Positions 1 through 8,229 of a stretch of DNA of 34,549 nt are shown piece by piece. The position numbers were made by a program, and so were the translations under genes. The notes below the pieces were generated by a model that was not told where the DNA came from, made no database searches, and saw only the letters and a program-made list of their open reading frames with translations. This DNA comes from Actinomycetes bacterium (lineage in GTDB: Bacteria; Actinomycetota; Thermoleophilia; Solirubrobacterales; Solirubrobacteraceae): assembly GCA_021846845.1 (NCBI GenBank), contig JAJZWB010000028.1, positions 1-34,549 of the forward strand, read 5' to 3'. Each line of letters begins with the position of its first letter. The first letter of the stretch is position 1.

Positions 1-22
1 ACGATCGGCGACGTGCCGTGTT

Positions 23-1654
23 GTGGTCGGGGTGGCACGCGGACGGCTGACCCTGCGATCGGCCGCGGCGATCCTGGCGGTCGGTGCGGCGATCGGCGCC
101 ACGGTCGCCGCCTCGGGGTCGGGCGCCGGCCGGGCGAGCGCGGCGTCCCGCACGCCCGTGGCGAGGGCCGCAGGCGGACCGACCGCCCGCGGCGCGCGGC
201 TGCTGCCGCAGCCGCCGCCCGCGGCCGCCCGCCCGAACATCGTGTTCGTGCTGACCGACGACCTCTCGATGGACCTGCTGCCCTACATGCCCCAGGTCCA
301 GGCGCTCGCGCGGCACGGGATGACCTTCTCGAACTACTTCGTCTCGGATTCGCTGTGCTGTCCCTCACGAGCGTCGATCTTCACGGGCCTCTATCCGCAC
401 GACAGCGGCGTGTTCACCAACAACAGCCCCGACGGGGGGATCGGCGCCTTCTGGGCGCACGGCGACGAGCAGCGCAGCTTCAACCTGGCGCTGCAGCGGG
501 CCGGCTACGAGACGGCGATGATGGGCAAGTACCTGAACGGGTACCTGCTCGGCCCCGCGCGCTCGCCGGTGCCCGACAACTACGTACCGCCCGGCTGGAA
601 CGAGTGGGACGTCGCCGGCTGGGGCTACCCCGAGTACGACTACCTGATGAACGTCGACGGCACGGTCCGCTACTTCGGCCACAGCCCGCGGGACTACCTG
701 ACCTCGGTGATCACCCGCCGCGGGGTGCGGTTCATCGACCGCGCGGCGGCGAGCGGGAGTCCGTTCTTCCTGGAGCTCGCGACGTTCGCGCCGCACACCC
801 CGTACGTGCCGGCGCCGCGCGACGCGCACCTGTTCCGCGGCCTGAGGGCTCCGCGCCCCCCCAGCTTCGACGTGCTGCCGACGCACCCGCCCGCGTGGCT
901 GTCGGGCCACCGACCGCTGCGGCCAAGCCAGATCGCGCGGATCGATCACGTATTCCGGCTGCGCGTCAGGGACGTGCAGTCGGTCGATCGGATGATCGCC
1001 ACGGTCGAGCGCACGCTGCGCCGCGACGGTCTCACGCGCGACACCTACATCGTGTTCAGCTCGGACAACGGGCTGCACACGGGCGAGTACCGGCTGATGC
1101 CCGGCAAGCTGACCGCGTTCGACACCGACATCCACGTGCCGCTCGTGGTCGCGGGCCCGGGCGTGCCCGCCGGCACGACCAGCGGCGCGATGGCCGAGAA
1201 TGTCGACCTCGCCGAGACCTTCGCCGCGATCGGGGGCACGACGCTTTCGGCGGACGGGCACAGCCTGCTCGGCCTGATGCACGGCGCGCCGCCGATCGGC
1301 TGGCGTGACGCGGTCCTGATCGAGCACCACGGGCCGGCGACCAGCAGCCTGGACCCGGACGCGCAGAACCGGGAGAGCGGCAACCCGACGACCTACGAGG
1401 CGATGCGCACGGCGCACTTCCTCTACGTCGAATACCTGGACGGGGAGCGGGAGCTGTACGACCTGCGGCGGGATCCGTACGAGCTGCACAACATCGCAGC
1501 GAGCGCCTCGCCGCAGCTGCTGGCGACGCTGCACGCCGAGCTTCAGGCGCTCGAGGCGTGCCACGGGACGACGTGCTGGACGGCCGGACACGTGTTCCTG
1601 ACCGGGAACCGCGTGTTCGTAACCAGACAGAAACACCACCCTAACGCCTCTTAA
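23..1654 (+). CDS. Secreted type I sulfatase
   Basis: Hydrolyses a sulfate ester outside the membrane; substrate unknown. The N-terminus (residues 1-40) is basic then Ala-rich hydrophobic, consistent with a signal peptide or anchor. The fold begins at about residue 71 with NIVFVLTDD, whose DD (79-80) is the usual metal-binding pair. LCCPSRASIFTG contains the C-x-P-S-R signature, with C112 as the residue expected to become formylglycine, so maturation needs a formylglycine-generating enzyme not in this window. A later FSSDNG segment fits the second metal site. At 543 aa the length is normal for the family; the overall style resembles N-acetylglucosamine-6-sulfatase-like proteins. The start is GTG 23, with GTG 32 as an alternative; the frame is open to the window edge, so a start further upstream is possible. 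It precedes an arylsulfotransferase on the same strand. Confidence 0.9.
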   Translation: MVGVARGRLTLRSAAAILAVGAAIGATVAASGSGAGRASAASRTPVARAAGGPTARGARLLPQPPPAAARPNIVFVLTDDLSMDLLPYMPQVQALARHGMTFSNYFVSDSLCCPSRASIFTGLYPHDSGVFTNNSPDGGIGAFWAHGDEQRSFNLALQRAGYETAMMGKYLNGYLLGPARSPVPDNYVPPGWNEWDVAGWGYPEYDYLMNVDGTVRYFGHSPRDYLTSVITRRGVRFIDRAAASGSPFFLELATFAPHTPYVPAPRDAHLFRGLRAPRPPSFDVLPTHPPAWLSGHRPLRPSQIARIDHVFRLRVRDVQSVDRMIATVERTLRRDGLTRDTYIVFSSDNGLHTGEYRLMPGKLTAFDTDIHVPLVVAGPGVPAGTTSGAMAENVDLAETFAAIGGTTLSADGHSLLGLMHGAPPIGWRDAVLIEHHGPATSSLDPDAQNRESGNPTTYEAMRTAHFLYVEYLDGERELYDLRRDPYELHNIAASASPQLLATLHAELQALEACHGTTCWTAGHVFLTGNRVFVTRQKHHPNAS

Positions 1655-1753
1655 CTTACTGAGGGCTTACGGGCCCCGGCGTACGTTCTGGTGTGCATGC
1701 CCCAGGCGGGCACCGCCTCCACGGCCGGGGAGCGGACCACACCCGGACACGCC

Positions 1754-1760
1754 AGGAGGT
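1754..1760 (+). promoter_or_regulatory. Shine-Dalgarno deciding the arylsulfotransferase start
   Basis: AGGAGGT lies 7 nt before TTG 1768. It selects this TTG over the upstream ATGs at 1687-1697, which would put about 25 non-signal residues ahead of an otherwise typical signal peptide. Confidence 0.75.
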
Positions 1761-1767
1761 CTATCCC

Positions 1768-3564
1768 TTGCGCTCAGCTCTGAGAAAACGCAGTGGGGCC
1801 ACGCTGCTCGCGATCGCGCTCGCGGGCGCGGCGGCCAGCGTCGTCGCCCTGTGGGCCCCGGCGGCATCGCGGGCGTCGGTGCCGGTCGTCGACGTCTTCC
1901 CGATCCCCGGCGGCCATGTCGCCGCGCCCACCACGCAGCTCACCTTCCGCGGCATCCCGATCTCGCAGCTGGGGCCGATCACCGTCACGGGCTCGCGGAG
2001 CGGGGTGCACACGGGCCGACTGGAGGCCGACTCCGACGGCAACGGCGGGAGCTTCCTGCCCGTGAGGCCGTTCGACCCCGGCGAGACCGTGACCGTCAGG
2101 ACCTCGGCGAACATCGACGGCAGCGGCAGCGGCACGTACAGCTTCACGGTGGCCGATCCAGCCGGGCCGATCAAGGTCGGCGCGCTCCGCGCGGCCCCGC
2201 GCGTTCCCCATGACGTGAGCCACTTCTTCTCCGCGCCGCAGATGTTCCCGGCCCGGGTGGAGGTCACGCACCTGCCGCGCGGCGCGCAGCCGGGCGACAT
2301 CTTCATCGCGCCCCAGCAGGGGCCGGTCCAGAGCGGACCTGAGCTCCTGGGCCCATACGGAGGCCTGATCTGGTTCAAGACCGTGCCCAAGGGCCAGCTC
2401 GCGACCGACTTCCGGGAGCAGACCTACCAGGGCAAGCCGGTCCTGACCTGGTGGCAGGGCACGATCAACGGCGGCGTCGGAACGGGCCAGGACGAGATCT
2501 ACTCAAGCTCCTACCAGCCCGTCGCCACGGTCCACGCGGGCAACGGCCTGCAGGCCGACCTCCACGAGTTCTACGTCACGCCGGAGGGCACGGCCCTGAT
2601 CACCGCCTACTACCCGGTCTACTGGAACACCTCCGGGGTCAGGAACGGCTCGACCCACGACCTGGTGTTCGACGCCGTCGCACAGGAGATCGACATCAGG
2701 ACCGGGCTCGTGCTGTGGCAGTGGGACAGCCTGGACCACGTGCCGGTCACCGACAGCTATCAGTTCGCGCCGCCCGAGAGCGGCCACCCGTGGGACTACT
2801 TCCACATCAACGCGGTCTCGCAGGCGCCTGACGGGAGCATCGTCATCTCGGCCCGCAACACCTGGGCCGTCTATGACGCATCGGCACAGACGGGAGCGGT
2901 GAACTGGACGCTGGGCGGGCGGCAGTCGTCGTTCACGATGGGTCACGACACGCCGTTCATGTTCCAGCACGACGCGGTCCTGCACGCCAACGGCCTGATG
3001 ACGATCTTCGACGACGGCGCCGGCCCGCCGGCCGTCCACAAGCGCTCGCGAGGACTGCTCCTGAAGCTTGACACGGCCAACCACACCGCGACGATGATGC
3101 TCCAGGACGAGCACGTGCCGGGACTGCTGGCCTACTACGAGGGCAGCGTGCAGCCGCTGGCCAACGGCGACGACTTCGTCGGCTGGGGAGAGCAGCCCTA
3201 CGTGACCGAGTTCAACTCACGCGGCCGGCCGGTGTTCGACGCCCGCTTCGTGGGCCAGAACTCGAGCTACCGCGCCTATCGCTACCCGTGGAGCGGCATG
3301 CCGGTCACGCGTCCGTCGGCGGCCGAGCGCGTCGTGGGCGGCCACGCGATCGCCTACGCGAGCTGGAACGGCGCCACCCAGGTCGCCACCTGGCAGGTCC
3401 TCGGCGGATCGAGCCCGACGTCGCTGAGCATCGTCGCGACCCATCGCCGGACGGCGTGGGAGACCGACATCCCGCTTTCGCAGAGCGAGGCCTACATCGA
3501 GACCCGCGCGCTGGACGCGCACGGGAACGTGCTCGCCACCTCCAAGGCGGTCAAGCTCGGCTGA
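1768..3564 (+). CDS. Secreted arylsulfotransferase (ASST family)
   Basis: Probable PAPS-independent arylsulfate sulfotransferase, which moves sulfate from a phenolic sulfate to another phenol; donor and acceptor are unknown. The 598-residue product starts at TTG 1768 because of the strong Shine-Dalgarno. Residues 1-37 are a clear signal peptide (MRSALRKRSG then a hydrophobic Ala/Leu run). An Ig-like N-terminal part is followed by a beta-propeller carrying typical family motifs: WDYFHINAV (W342, H346), SARNTWAVYD, WTLGGRQSSF and FQHDA (H401). Histidines of this kind are catalytic in characterised ASSTs; which one acts here is inferred. It follows the sulfatase by 113 bp. The two could act on the same sulfated aromatics, or the sulfatase could be unrelated. 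Alternative: a member of the same propeller family without transferase activity. Confidence 0.85.
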   Translation: MRSALRKRSGATLLAIALAGAAASVVALWAPAASRASVPVVDVFPIPGGHVAAPTTQLTFRGIPISQLGPITVTGSRSGVHTGRLEADSDGNGGSFLPVRPFDPGETVTVRTSANIDGSGSGTYSFTVADPAGPIKVGALRAAPRVPHDVSHFFSAPQMFPARVEVTHLPRGAQPGDIFIAPQQGPVQSGPELLGPYGGLIWFKTVPKGQLATDFREQTYQGKPVLTWWQGTINGGVGTGQDEIYSSSYQPVATVHAGNGLQADLHEFYVTPEGTALITAYYPVYWNTSGVRNGSTHDLVFDAVAQEIDIRTGLVLWQWDSLDHVPVTDSYQFAPPESGHPWDYFHINAVSQAPDGSIVISARNTWAVYDASAQTGAVNWTLGGRQSSFTMGHDTPFMFQHDAVLHANGLMTIFDDGAGPPAVHKRSRGLLLKLDTANHTATMMLQDEHVPGLLAYYEGSVQPLANGDDFVGWGEQPYVTEFNSRGRPVFDARFVGQNSSYRAYRYPWSGMPVTRPSAAERVVGGHAIAYASWNGATQVATWQVLGGSSPTSLSIVATHRRTAWETDIPLSQSEAYIETRALDAHGNVLATSKAVKLG

Positions 3565-3612
3565 CGATCCGTGGGGGCGCCCCGGGCCGGCGCGGAGGCC
3601 GGCTGCGCCGGC

Positions 3613-3728
3613 CCGGGCTCGTCGTCGCCGAATAGCGAGCGGCCTGCACCGCTCAGCGGCCCGCCACGGACCACCGCGGTGCTGGCGCCGGGCTCGTCGC
3701 CGAGCAGCGAGCGGCCTCAGCCGCTCAG
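3613..3728 (+). repeat. Imperfect direct repeat with hairpins between convergent genes
   Basis: Two similar copies, 3613-3656 and 3688-3728, share CCGGGCTCGTCG and AGCGAGCGGCCT cores. Each ends in a 6-bp hairpin GAGCGG-N6-CCGCTC (3637-3654 and 3709-3726). The second copy contains the last codons and stop of the SRPBCC gene; the first lies just downstream of it. The hairpins could serve as bidirectional terminators, although there is no T-run. Confidence 0.6.
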
Positions 3729-4151
3729 GGCCCGGTCCAGGTTCCGGAGCAGGGACGCCTGGATCCGGCGCAGGCCGATCGGCGCGAACAGGCCCTCGAA
3801 GATGCCGCCGACCCCGCCGGCGCCGTTCCACGAGCTCTCGACCGTGACCTGGCTCGCGCCCTGCGATGGGGACACCGCCCAGGTGTTGACGAACGAGGAC
3901 AGCTCGTCCGCCTCCTGAATCGCGCCCGGGCTCTCGCTGACTCGCAGCCTGTAGTCGCGCTCCCTCCCGCCGGCGGCGAAGTGGTAGGCGATCAGGGTCC
4001 CCTCGCCGCTGCCTCCCTCAAGCACCCTGAAGTCGCTGTAGTTGTCGGTCAGGATGCGGGGGCGCCCGTCACGGTAGTCGCGCAGCAGCGCGAGCACCCG
4101 CTCAGGGGGAGCCTGGACGGCGATGCTGGAGCGAGCGACGACGCGGGCCAT
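3717..4151 (-). CDS. SRPBCC (START-like) polyketide-cyclase/dehydrase family protein
   Basis: A 144-residue single-domain protein. The N-terminal strand and helix pattern (ARSSIAVQAPPERVLALLRDY) is the classic opening of SRPBCC domains, and EADELSSFVNTWAVSP and TVESSWNG fit the later strands lining a hydrophobic pocket. The last helix (residues about 118-143) would cap it. The ligand and reaction are unknown; members bind lipids, polyketides or other hydrophobic molecules. ATG 4151 is chosen because residues encoded further upstream are Arg/Ala-rich and unlike the fold. It is divergent from the dehydrogenase at 4249 (97 bp between starts) and convergent with the arylsulfotransferase. Confidence 0.75.
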   Translation of the reverse strand: MARVVARSSIAVQAPPERVLALLRDYRDGRPRILTDNYSDFRVLEGGSGEGTLIAYHFAAGGRERDYRLRVSESPGAIQEADELSSFVNTWAVSPSQGASQVTVESSWNGAGGVGGIFEGLFAPIGLRRIQASLLRNLDRALSG

Positions 4152-4157
4152 CCAGCG

Positions 4158-4163
4158 ATTGTG
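4158..4163 (-). promoter_or_regulatory. Possible -10 element of a leaderless SRPBCC transcript
   Basis: On the minus strand CACAAT ends 7 nt before the A of ATG 4151, and no Shine-Dalgarno is present. It departs from TAnnnT at the first position and no -35 is recognisable, so this is a weak call. Confidence 0.25.
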
Positions 4164-4235
4164 CCAGCGCGGATCCCCGAATGCGATCGCGCGCGCCCGC
4201 GCCGCGGGCGCGCAGCACCGGCGGCGCGCTACCGG

Positions 4236-4241
4236 TAGCTT
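4236..4241 (+). promoter_or_regulatory. -10-like hexamer for a leaderless transcript
   Basis: TAGCTT (TAnnnT) ends 8 nt before ATG 4249. No Shine-Dalgarno lies in between, so transcription may begin at the start codon itself. No convincing -35 is visible. Confidence 0.4.
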
Positions 4242-4248
4242 GAGCACG

Positions 4249-5214
4249 ATGCTCGCCGCCTACGCAGCCCGGCTCGCGCCCGACGACCCGCTGAGCGCGC
4301 TTGAGGTCGGCGAGCGCCCCGAGCCCGTTCCGCGCGACGGCTGGACCACCGTCACCGTCAGGGCGGCGTCGATCAACCACCACGACCTCTGGTCGCTGCG
4401 CGGACAGGGCCTGAGCGCAGACGCGCTTCCGATGACCCTCGGCTGCGACGCCGCCGGGATCGACGAGGACGGCGCCGAGGTGGTCGTGCACGCGGTCATC
4501 TCCGACGACGCCTGGCGCGGGGACGAGACCCTGGACCCACGTCGCTCGCTGCTATCCGAGCGCCATCAGGGGACCTTCGCCGAGCGGGTGACGGTGCCGC
4601 GGCGCAACGTGCTGCCCAAGCCCCCCGAGTTGTCGTTCGAGCAGGCCGCCTGCCTGCCCACCGCGTGGCTGACGGCCTACAGGATGCTGTTCACGCGCGG
4701 AGACGTCAAGCCGGGGATGACCGTGCTCGTGCAGGGCGCCGGCGGCGGCGTGGCGACCGCGCTGATCGTGCTCGGCAGCGCGTCGGGAGTGCGCGTCTGG
4801 GTCACCAGCCGATCCGAGGACAAGCGCCGGCAGGCGCTGCAGCTCGGCGCGGAGCAGGCGTTTCAGCCGGGCGCGCGGCTGCCCGAGCGCGTCGACGCCG
4901 TGATGGAGACCGTCGGCAGGGCGACCTGGGGCCACTCGGTGCGGGCGCTCAAGCCGGGCGGCTCGCTGGTGATCTCCGGCATCACCTCCGGCGATCCGAC
5001 ACCCGCCGAGATGACCCGGGTGTTCTTCCTGCAGCTGTCGGTGATCGGCTCGACGATGGGCACGCGCGACGAGCTGGAGCGGCTGATGCGGTTCTGCGTG
5101 GAGCGGGACATCCGCCCGCTGATTCACGGGACCCTGCCGCTCTCGCAGGCACGTGAGGGGCTGCGCACGATGCTTGAAGGCGAGTTCGTCGGCAAGCTCG
5201 TGCTCACGAGCTGA
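4249..5214 (+). CDS. Zinc-independent medium-chain dehydrogenase/quinone reductase
   Basis: An NAD(P)H-dependent MDR-superfamily oxidoreductase of 321 residues; substrate unknown. The N-terminal GroES-like part contains SINHHDLWSLRG and GCDAAGI. The nucleotide-binding Rossmann fold starts at VLVQGAGGGVATA (about 161-173), and TSRSEDKR after the second strand suggests NADP. The Cys cluster of structural-zinc alcohol dehydrogenases and the GHE catalytic-zinc motif are both absent, favouring the quinone-reductase/enoyl-reductase side of the superfamily. ATG 4249 is chosen because the upstream in-frame codons overlap the divergent gene and carry no family sequence. A paralogous enzyme is encoded convergently at 5240-6172. 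Confidence 0.85.
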   Translation: MLAAYAARLAPDDPLSALEVGERPEPVPRDGWTTVTVRAASINHHDLWSLRGQGLSADALPMTLGCDAAGIDEDGAEVVVHAVISDDAWRGDETLDPRRSLLSERHQGTFAERVTVPRRNVLPKPPELSFEQAACLPTAWLTAYRMLFTRGDVKPGMTVLVQGAGGGVATALIVLGSASGVRVWVTSRSEDKRRQALQLGAEQAFQPGARLPERVDAVMETVGRATWGHSVRALKPGGSLVISGITSGDPTPAEMTRVFFLQLSVIGSTMGTRDELERLMRFCVERDIRPLIHGTLPLSQAREGLRTMLEGEFVGKLVLTS

Positions 5215-5226
5215 GCCGTGACGAGC

Positions 5227-5241
5227 GACCCGCGCCGGGTC
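5227..5241. terminator. Hairpin between two convergent dehydrogenase genes
   Basis: GACCCG-CGC-CGGGTC forms a perfect 6-bp stem in the 25-bp gap between the two convergent stop codons. It can work on both strands, but lacks a T-tract. Confidence 0.4.
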
Positions 5242-6172
5242 AGAAGACGATCAGCGCCCGGCCGCGGAGGCCGCCGGCCTGTATCGCGCGATGCGCATCG
5301 GCCGCCCGCTCAGGCGGGTAGGCGCCCGCGACGCGAAGCTGGATGCGTCCCGCCGAGGCGAGCGCGCGCAGCTGATGCAGCCACTCGGTGCGCTCCAGCG
5401 CCTCCAGCACCATCACCGGGTGGATCTTGATCCCCCGCTCGCTGTCGCCGTGGCTCCAGCCGCGCACGACGGCGAGCCCGCCGCCGTCGCGGATCGCCCC
5501 GAGCGCGTCCCTGTAGAGCAGCGCCGTGTCGTAGACGCCGGCGACGCCGGCGGGCTCAACCGCGCGGACGGCGGCCGCGAAGTCGTCGGACCGCGGGATC
5601 ACGACGTCGGCGCCGAAGGAGCGCACGAGCCGCTCATCGGCCGGCCCGGCGTCTGCGATCACGCGCAGCCCGCGCTCGCGCGCGAGCGGGATCACGTAGG
5701 AGGCGAGCAGGCCGGCGCCGCCGCTGACGGCGAGCGTGTCCCCGGGACCGAGCCCGAGCATCTCCAGGCCGAGCATCGCGGTGAGCCCGTTCATCGGGAG
5801 CGTCGCCGCCTGCTCAAGCGTGGCTCCGTCCGGGATCGGCACCACCGATGCGGCCGGCACCACCAGCAGCTCGGCCTGGGCGCCGCCCTCGGGCCGGCGC
5901 GGCATCACCGCCGCCATCACCCGATCGCCGACCTGCAGCCGATCGATGCCCTCGCCGACCGACTCCACCGTGCCGGCCGCGTCCATCCCGGGCGTCCAGG
6001 GCGGGGGCGGGTCGTCGGTCCCGCGCGTCCGCAGCGAGACGTCGGTCGGGTTGACGGCGGCGGCCGCAACCCGCATCCGTATCTCGCCAGGGCCCGGCTC
6101 CCGCACGGGGCGATCGATCACCTCGATGACCTCGGGCCCGCCGGCACGCTGGATCCCAACCGCTCTCGCCAT
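5240..6172 (-). CDS. NADPH:quinone oxidoreductase-like MDR protein
   Basis: A 310-residue MDR enzyme of the quinone-oxidoreductase/zeta-crystallin type, expected to reduce quinones or enones with NAD(P)H in the cytoplasm. MARAVGIQRAGGPEVIEV is the typical N-terminus. VNPTDVSLRTRG, GMDAAGTVESVGEG and GDRVMA mark the GroES-like domain, and LAVSGGAGLLASYVI (about 146-160) the cofactor-binding loop, with GGAG in place of the usual GAAGGVG. No zinc ligands are present. It starts at ATG 6172 with no clear Shine-Dalgarno; a TAGGCT hexamer at 6182-6187 (minus strand) may be its -10 with a very short leader. Confidence 0.85.
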   Translation of the reverse strand: MARAVGIQRAGGPEVIEVIDRPVREPGPGEIRMRVAAAAVNPTDVSLRTRGTDDPPPPWTPGMDAAGTVESVGEGIDRLQVGDRVMAAVMPRRPEGGAQAELLVVPAASVVPIPDGATLEQAATLPMNGLTAMLGLEMLGLGPGDTLAVSGGAGLLASYVIPLARERGLRVIADAGPADERLVRSFGADVVIPRSDDFAAAVRAVEPAGVAGVYDTALLYRDALGAIRDGGGLAVVRGWSHGDSERGIKIHPVMVLEALERTEWLHQLRALASAGRIQLRVAGAYPPERAADAHRAIQAGGLRGRALIVF

Positions 6173-6223
6173 GATGAAGGGAGCCTAGTACACGCCTCCT
6201 GAGAGCCGCCGGGCGCAGCCGCA

Positions 6224-6303
6224 CCTCCCGCCAGGTGCGCTATCGCGCAGCGGACGCCGCCTCCCGCCACGTGCGCTATTGCGCAGCGGACGCCGCCTCC
6301 CGC
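6224..6303 (+). repeat. Tandem 36-bp repeat overlapping the DUF1152 stop
   Basis: Unit 6224-6259 (CCTCCCGCCAGGTGCGCTAT...) is repeated at 6260-6295 with two mismatches, and a third partial unit begins at 6296 (CCTCCCGC). The DUF1152 stop codon (6276-6278) lies in the second unit, so the 3' end of the gene has been duplicated into the spacer downstream of it. Confidence 0.8.
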
Positions 6304-7229
6304 TCCAGGTCAAGCTCGGTCCGCACCCCAAGCCCGTGCAGCGCCTCGTTGGCGAGCTCCAGGCTGGGCGCGTCGGCGACCGCGCGCGCGAGGCGCCCGG
6401 CGGCGGCGAACGTAGCGGCGACGTCGAGGAAGAAGGTCTGGGGGGCGAGGCTGGTGAGCGTGAAGGTGCGCGTCCCGCCTCGGATTGAGACCTTCCCGTG
6501 GGCGCCGCGGAACGCCCGCACGGCCTGCGCGCTGGCCTCGGTGGGCACCAGCGCGAGCGACTCCTCGACGCGGGCGGCCACCGGCTCTGTCAGGCCGCGG
6601 ACGCCGCACAGCCCGCCGGCCCCGGCCACCCAGGAGATCCGCTCCAGGACCTCGTCGGCGGTCAGCTCCGAATCGCACCCCGCGCCGAACACCCCCAGGA
6701 GGATCGGCTCGCCGGCCTCGGCCAGCCTCGCCGCCACGGCCAGCATCAGCGCGTCGCAGAGCGGGCTTCGCAGACCGGGCTCATCGCCCTGTGCGAGCAC
6801 GTCGCCGCCGACGTCGACGAACACGATCAGGTCGCACTCCAGCGACCGGACGGCGCAGCGCAGCGAACCGGCCACGGCGCCGGCGCCGGCGCCGATGTCG
6901 ACGAGCAGCGTCGGGCGGCCGAGCAGCTCGGCCATGCCCGCCTCGCCGAAGCGGACGTCGCGGTCGGCGACCCGCGCCCGCGGACCGGCGAGCAGCACGC
7001 CCGGAGCCATCTCCCAGGCGCCGGCGATCTCGGCCGCACGCCGCGGGCCTGGGACGGGATCGATCGGACGCCGCTCCCACGTCAACCCGCCGACGAGCGG
7101 CTCGGCGCCGTCGTAGATCCGCATCGCCTCGGCGATCGCCAGCGCGCCGACGACATCGCCCCCGCCGCCGATCCCGAGCACGAGCGGGCGGCGCGACCCC
7201 CGCAGCAGCCCCTCGCCGTCAGCGGCCAT
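6276..7229 (-). CDS. DUF1152 family protein
   Basis: 317-residue protein matching the DUF1152 pattern: PLVLGIGGGGDVVGALAIAE near the N-terminus is a glycine-rich, nucleotide-binding-like loop, followed by ERRPIDPVPGPR, VDIGAGAGAV and LIVFVDVGGDVLAQGDEPGL. The Asp-rich glycine turns suggest binding of a phosphorylated ligand, but the family has no established function that I know of. ATG 7229 is preferred because the 21 codons upstream, inside the thioesterase gene, show no family sequence. Its start overlaps the upstream thioesterase stop (7219-7221) by 11 nt, so the two are probably translationally coupled. Its 3' end lies in a tandem repeat. Confidence 0.8.
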   Translation of the reverse strand: MAADGEGLLRGSRRPLVLGIGGGGDVVGALAIAEAMRIYDGAEPLVGGLTWERRPIDPVPGPRRAAEIAGAWEMAPGVLLAGPRARVADRDVRFGEAGMAELLGRPTLLVDIGAGAGAVAGSLRCAVRSLECDLIVFVDVGGDVLAQGDEPGLRSPLCDALMLAVAARLAEAGEPILLGVFGAGCDSELTADEVLERISWVAGAGGLCGVRGLTEPVAARVEESLALVPTEASAQAVRAFRGAHGKVSIRGGTRTFTLTSLAPQTFFLDVAATFAAAGRLARAVADAPSLELANEALHGLGVRTELDLEREAASAAQ

Positions 7230-7983
7230 CGGGTGGCCCCTGCGACCGGCCGTCGAGCAGGACGATCGAGGCGTGCAGCTCTCCGGAGACATCCAGGATC
7301 CAGCGCCGGTCGCCGTCGGCGATCACGCGCTTTGCGCCGGGCTGCGCGGGCGCCCGGAACTCCATCTCGACGTCGATCCGGCCCGGGTCCTCGCCGGCCA
7401 GCAGCTCCTCCTCCAGCGGCTCCCAGTAAGCGGCGTTGTTGACATGGCCGGCGACGTCGCACTCGGTGGCCCGGAAGCTCCACCGCTGGCCGCCGTCAAG
7501 CTCTGGGGGCAGCGGGTGGCGCAGGCGGGCCCTCACGCGACTCAGCGGCTGATCGCCGCTGTAGGCGGCCAGCTCTGCCTCGGTCAGCGGCGACGGACGG
7601 CCGAGCTCCGGGTCCAGGTGCACCCACAGGCCGACGGCCTCGACGGCGGGCGGCGCCGCGCCGGCGCTAACGGTCGCCTCGCTGTCGCCCTCGCAGACGA
7701 TGTCGATCCGGCGCTCGGCCCACATCGGGCCAACGCCGCTGCAGAAGGTCGTCAGGCGCACCTGCTCTCCGAAGCGCGGGAACCGGTTGACGCGGATCCG
7801 GGCGCGGCGCGCGACCCAGACCGCGATCCGCTCCAGCCCCACCTCGACCACGTCGTCGTAGGCGACATCCTGGATCCAGCGGGCGAGCGCGTCGAGGCGG
7901 ACGCGGCCCGACGGCGCACAGTCGGAGAACCCCGGCCGGCGGGTGTGGCCGAACACCCGTGCTCCGGGATCGGGAGCGCGCAT
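7219..7983 (-). CDS. Acyl-ACP thioesterase-like double-hotdog protein
   Basis: A 254-residue protein that probably hydrolyses acyl-ACP or acyl-CoA in the cytoplasm. It has two hotdog halves. The first (about 10-125) contains SGRVRLDALARWIQDVAYDD, RIRVNRFPRFGEQVRL and GPMWAERRIDI; the second (about 160-254) contains TECDVAGHVNNAAYWEPLEE, whose D176, H180 and N182-N183 match the D-x-x-x-H-V-N-N pattern of FatA/FatB-like and 4-hydroxybenzoyl-CoA thioesterase folds. ATG 7983 gives a standard length; the longer upstream frame is an intergenic read-through. It is divergent from the membrane-protein gene at 8230 and overlaps the DUF1152 gene by 11 nt. Confidence 0.8.
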   Translation of the reverse strand: MRAPDPGARVFGHTRRPGFSDCAPSGRVRLDALARWIQDVAYDDVVEVGLERIAVWVARRARIRVNRFPRFGEQVRLTTFCSGVGPMWAERRIDIVCEGDSEATVSAGAAPPAVEAVGLWVHLDPELGRPSPLTEAELAAYSGDQPLSRVRARLRHPLPPELDGGQRWSFRATECDVAGHVNNAAYWEPLEEELLAGEDPGRIDVEMEFRAPAQPGAKRVIADGDRRWILDVSGELHASIVLLDGRSQGPPDGR

Positions 7984-8132
7984 TCGGTGTCGCCCGCCGC
8001 TCACGACGGCTGCCACCTCTGGAGCCGGCGAACCACGGTCATCGGCCTGCAAGCTACCGAACGCAGGCCATGGATGGCGTCCTGCGCGGCGCCCGCGGGA
8101 CGCGAGCCCGCCCGGCCGCGTTCCGCCCCCGC

Positions 8133-8168
8133 GCCGGCCGCCATCCCCCCGAGCCGGCCGCCATCCCC
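8133..8168 (+). repeat. 16-bp direct repeat in a divergent promoter region
   Basis: GCCGGCCGCCATCCCC occurs at 8133-8148 and 8153-8168 (20-bp period) in the 246-bp spacer between the thioesterase and membrane-protein genes. It could be an operator or a slippage product; nothing else is recognisable in that spacer. Confidence 0.6.
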
Positions 8169-8229
8169 GCGCGCCGGACGCGGCTTCACGGACAGGCGAG
8201 CCGTCCGGCCAGGAGCAGAGAATCGAGCC

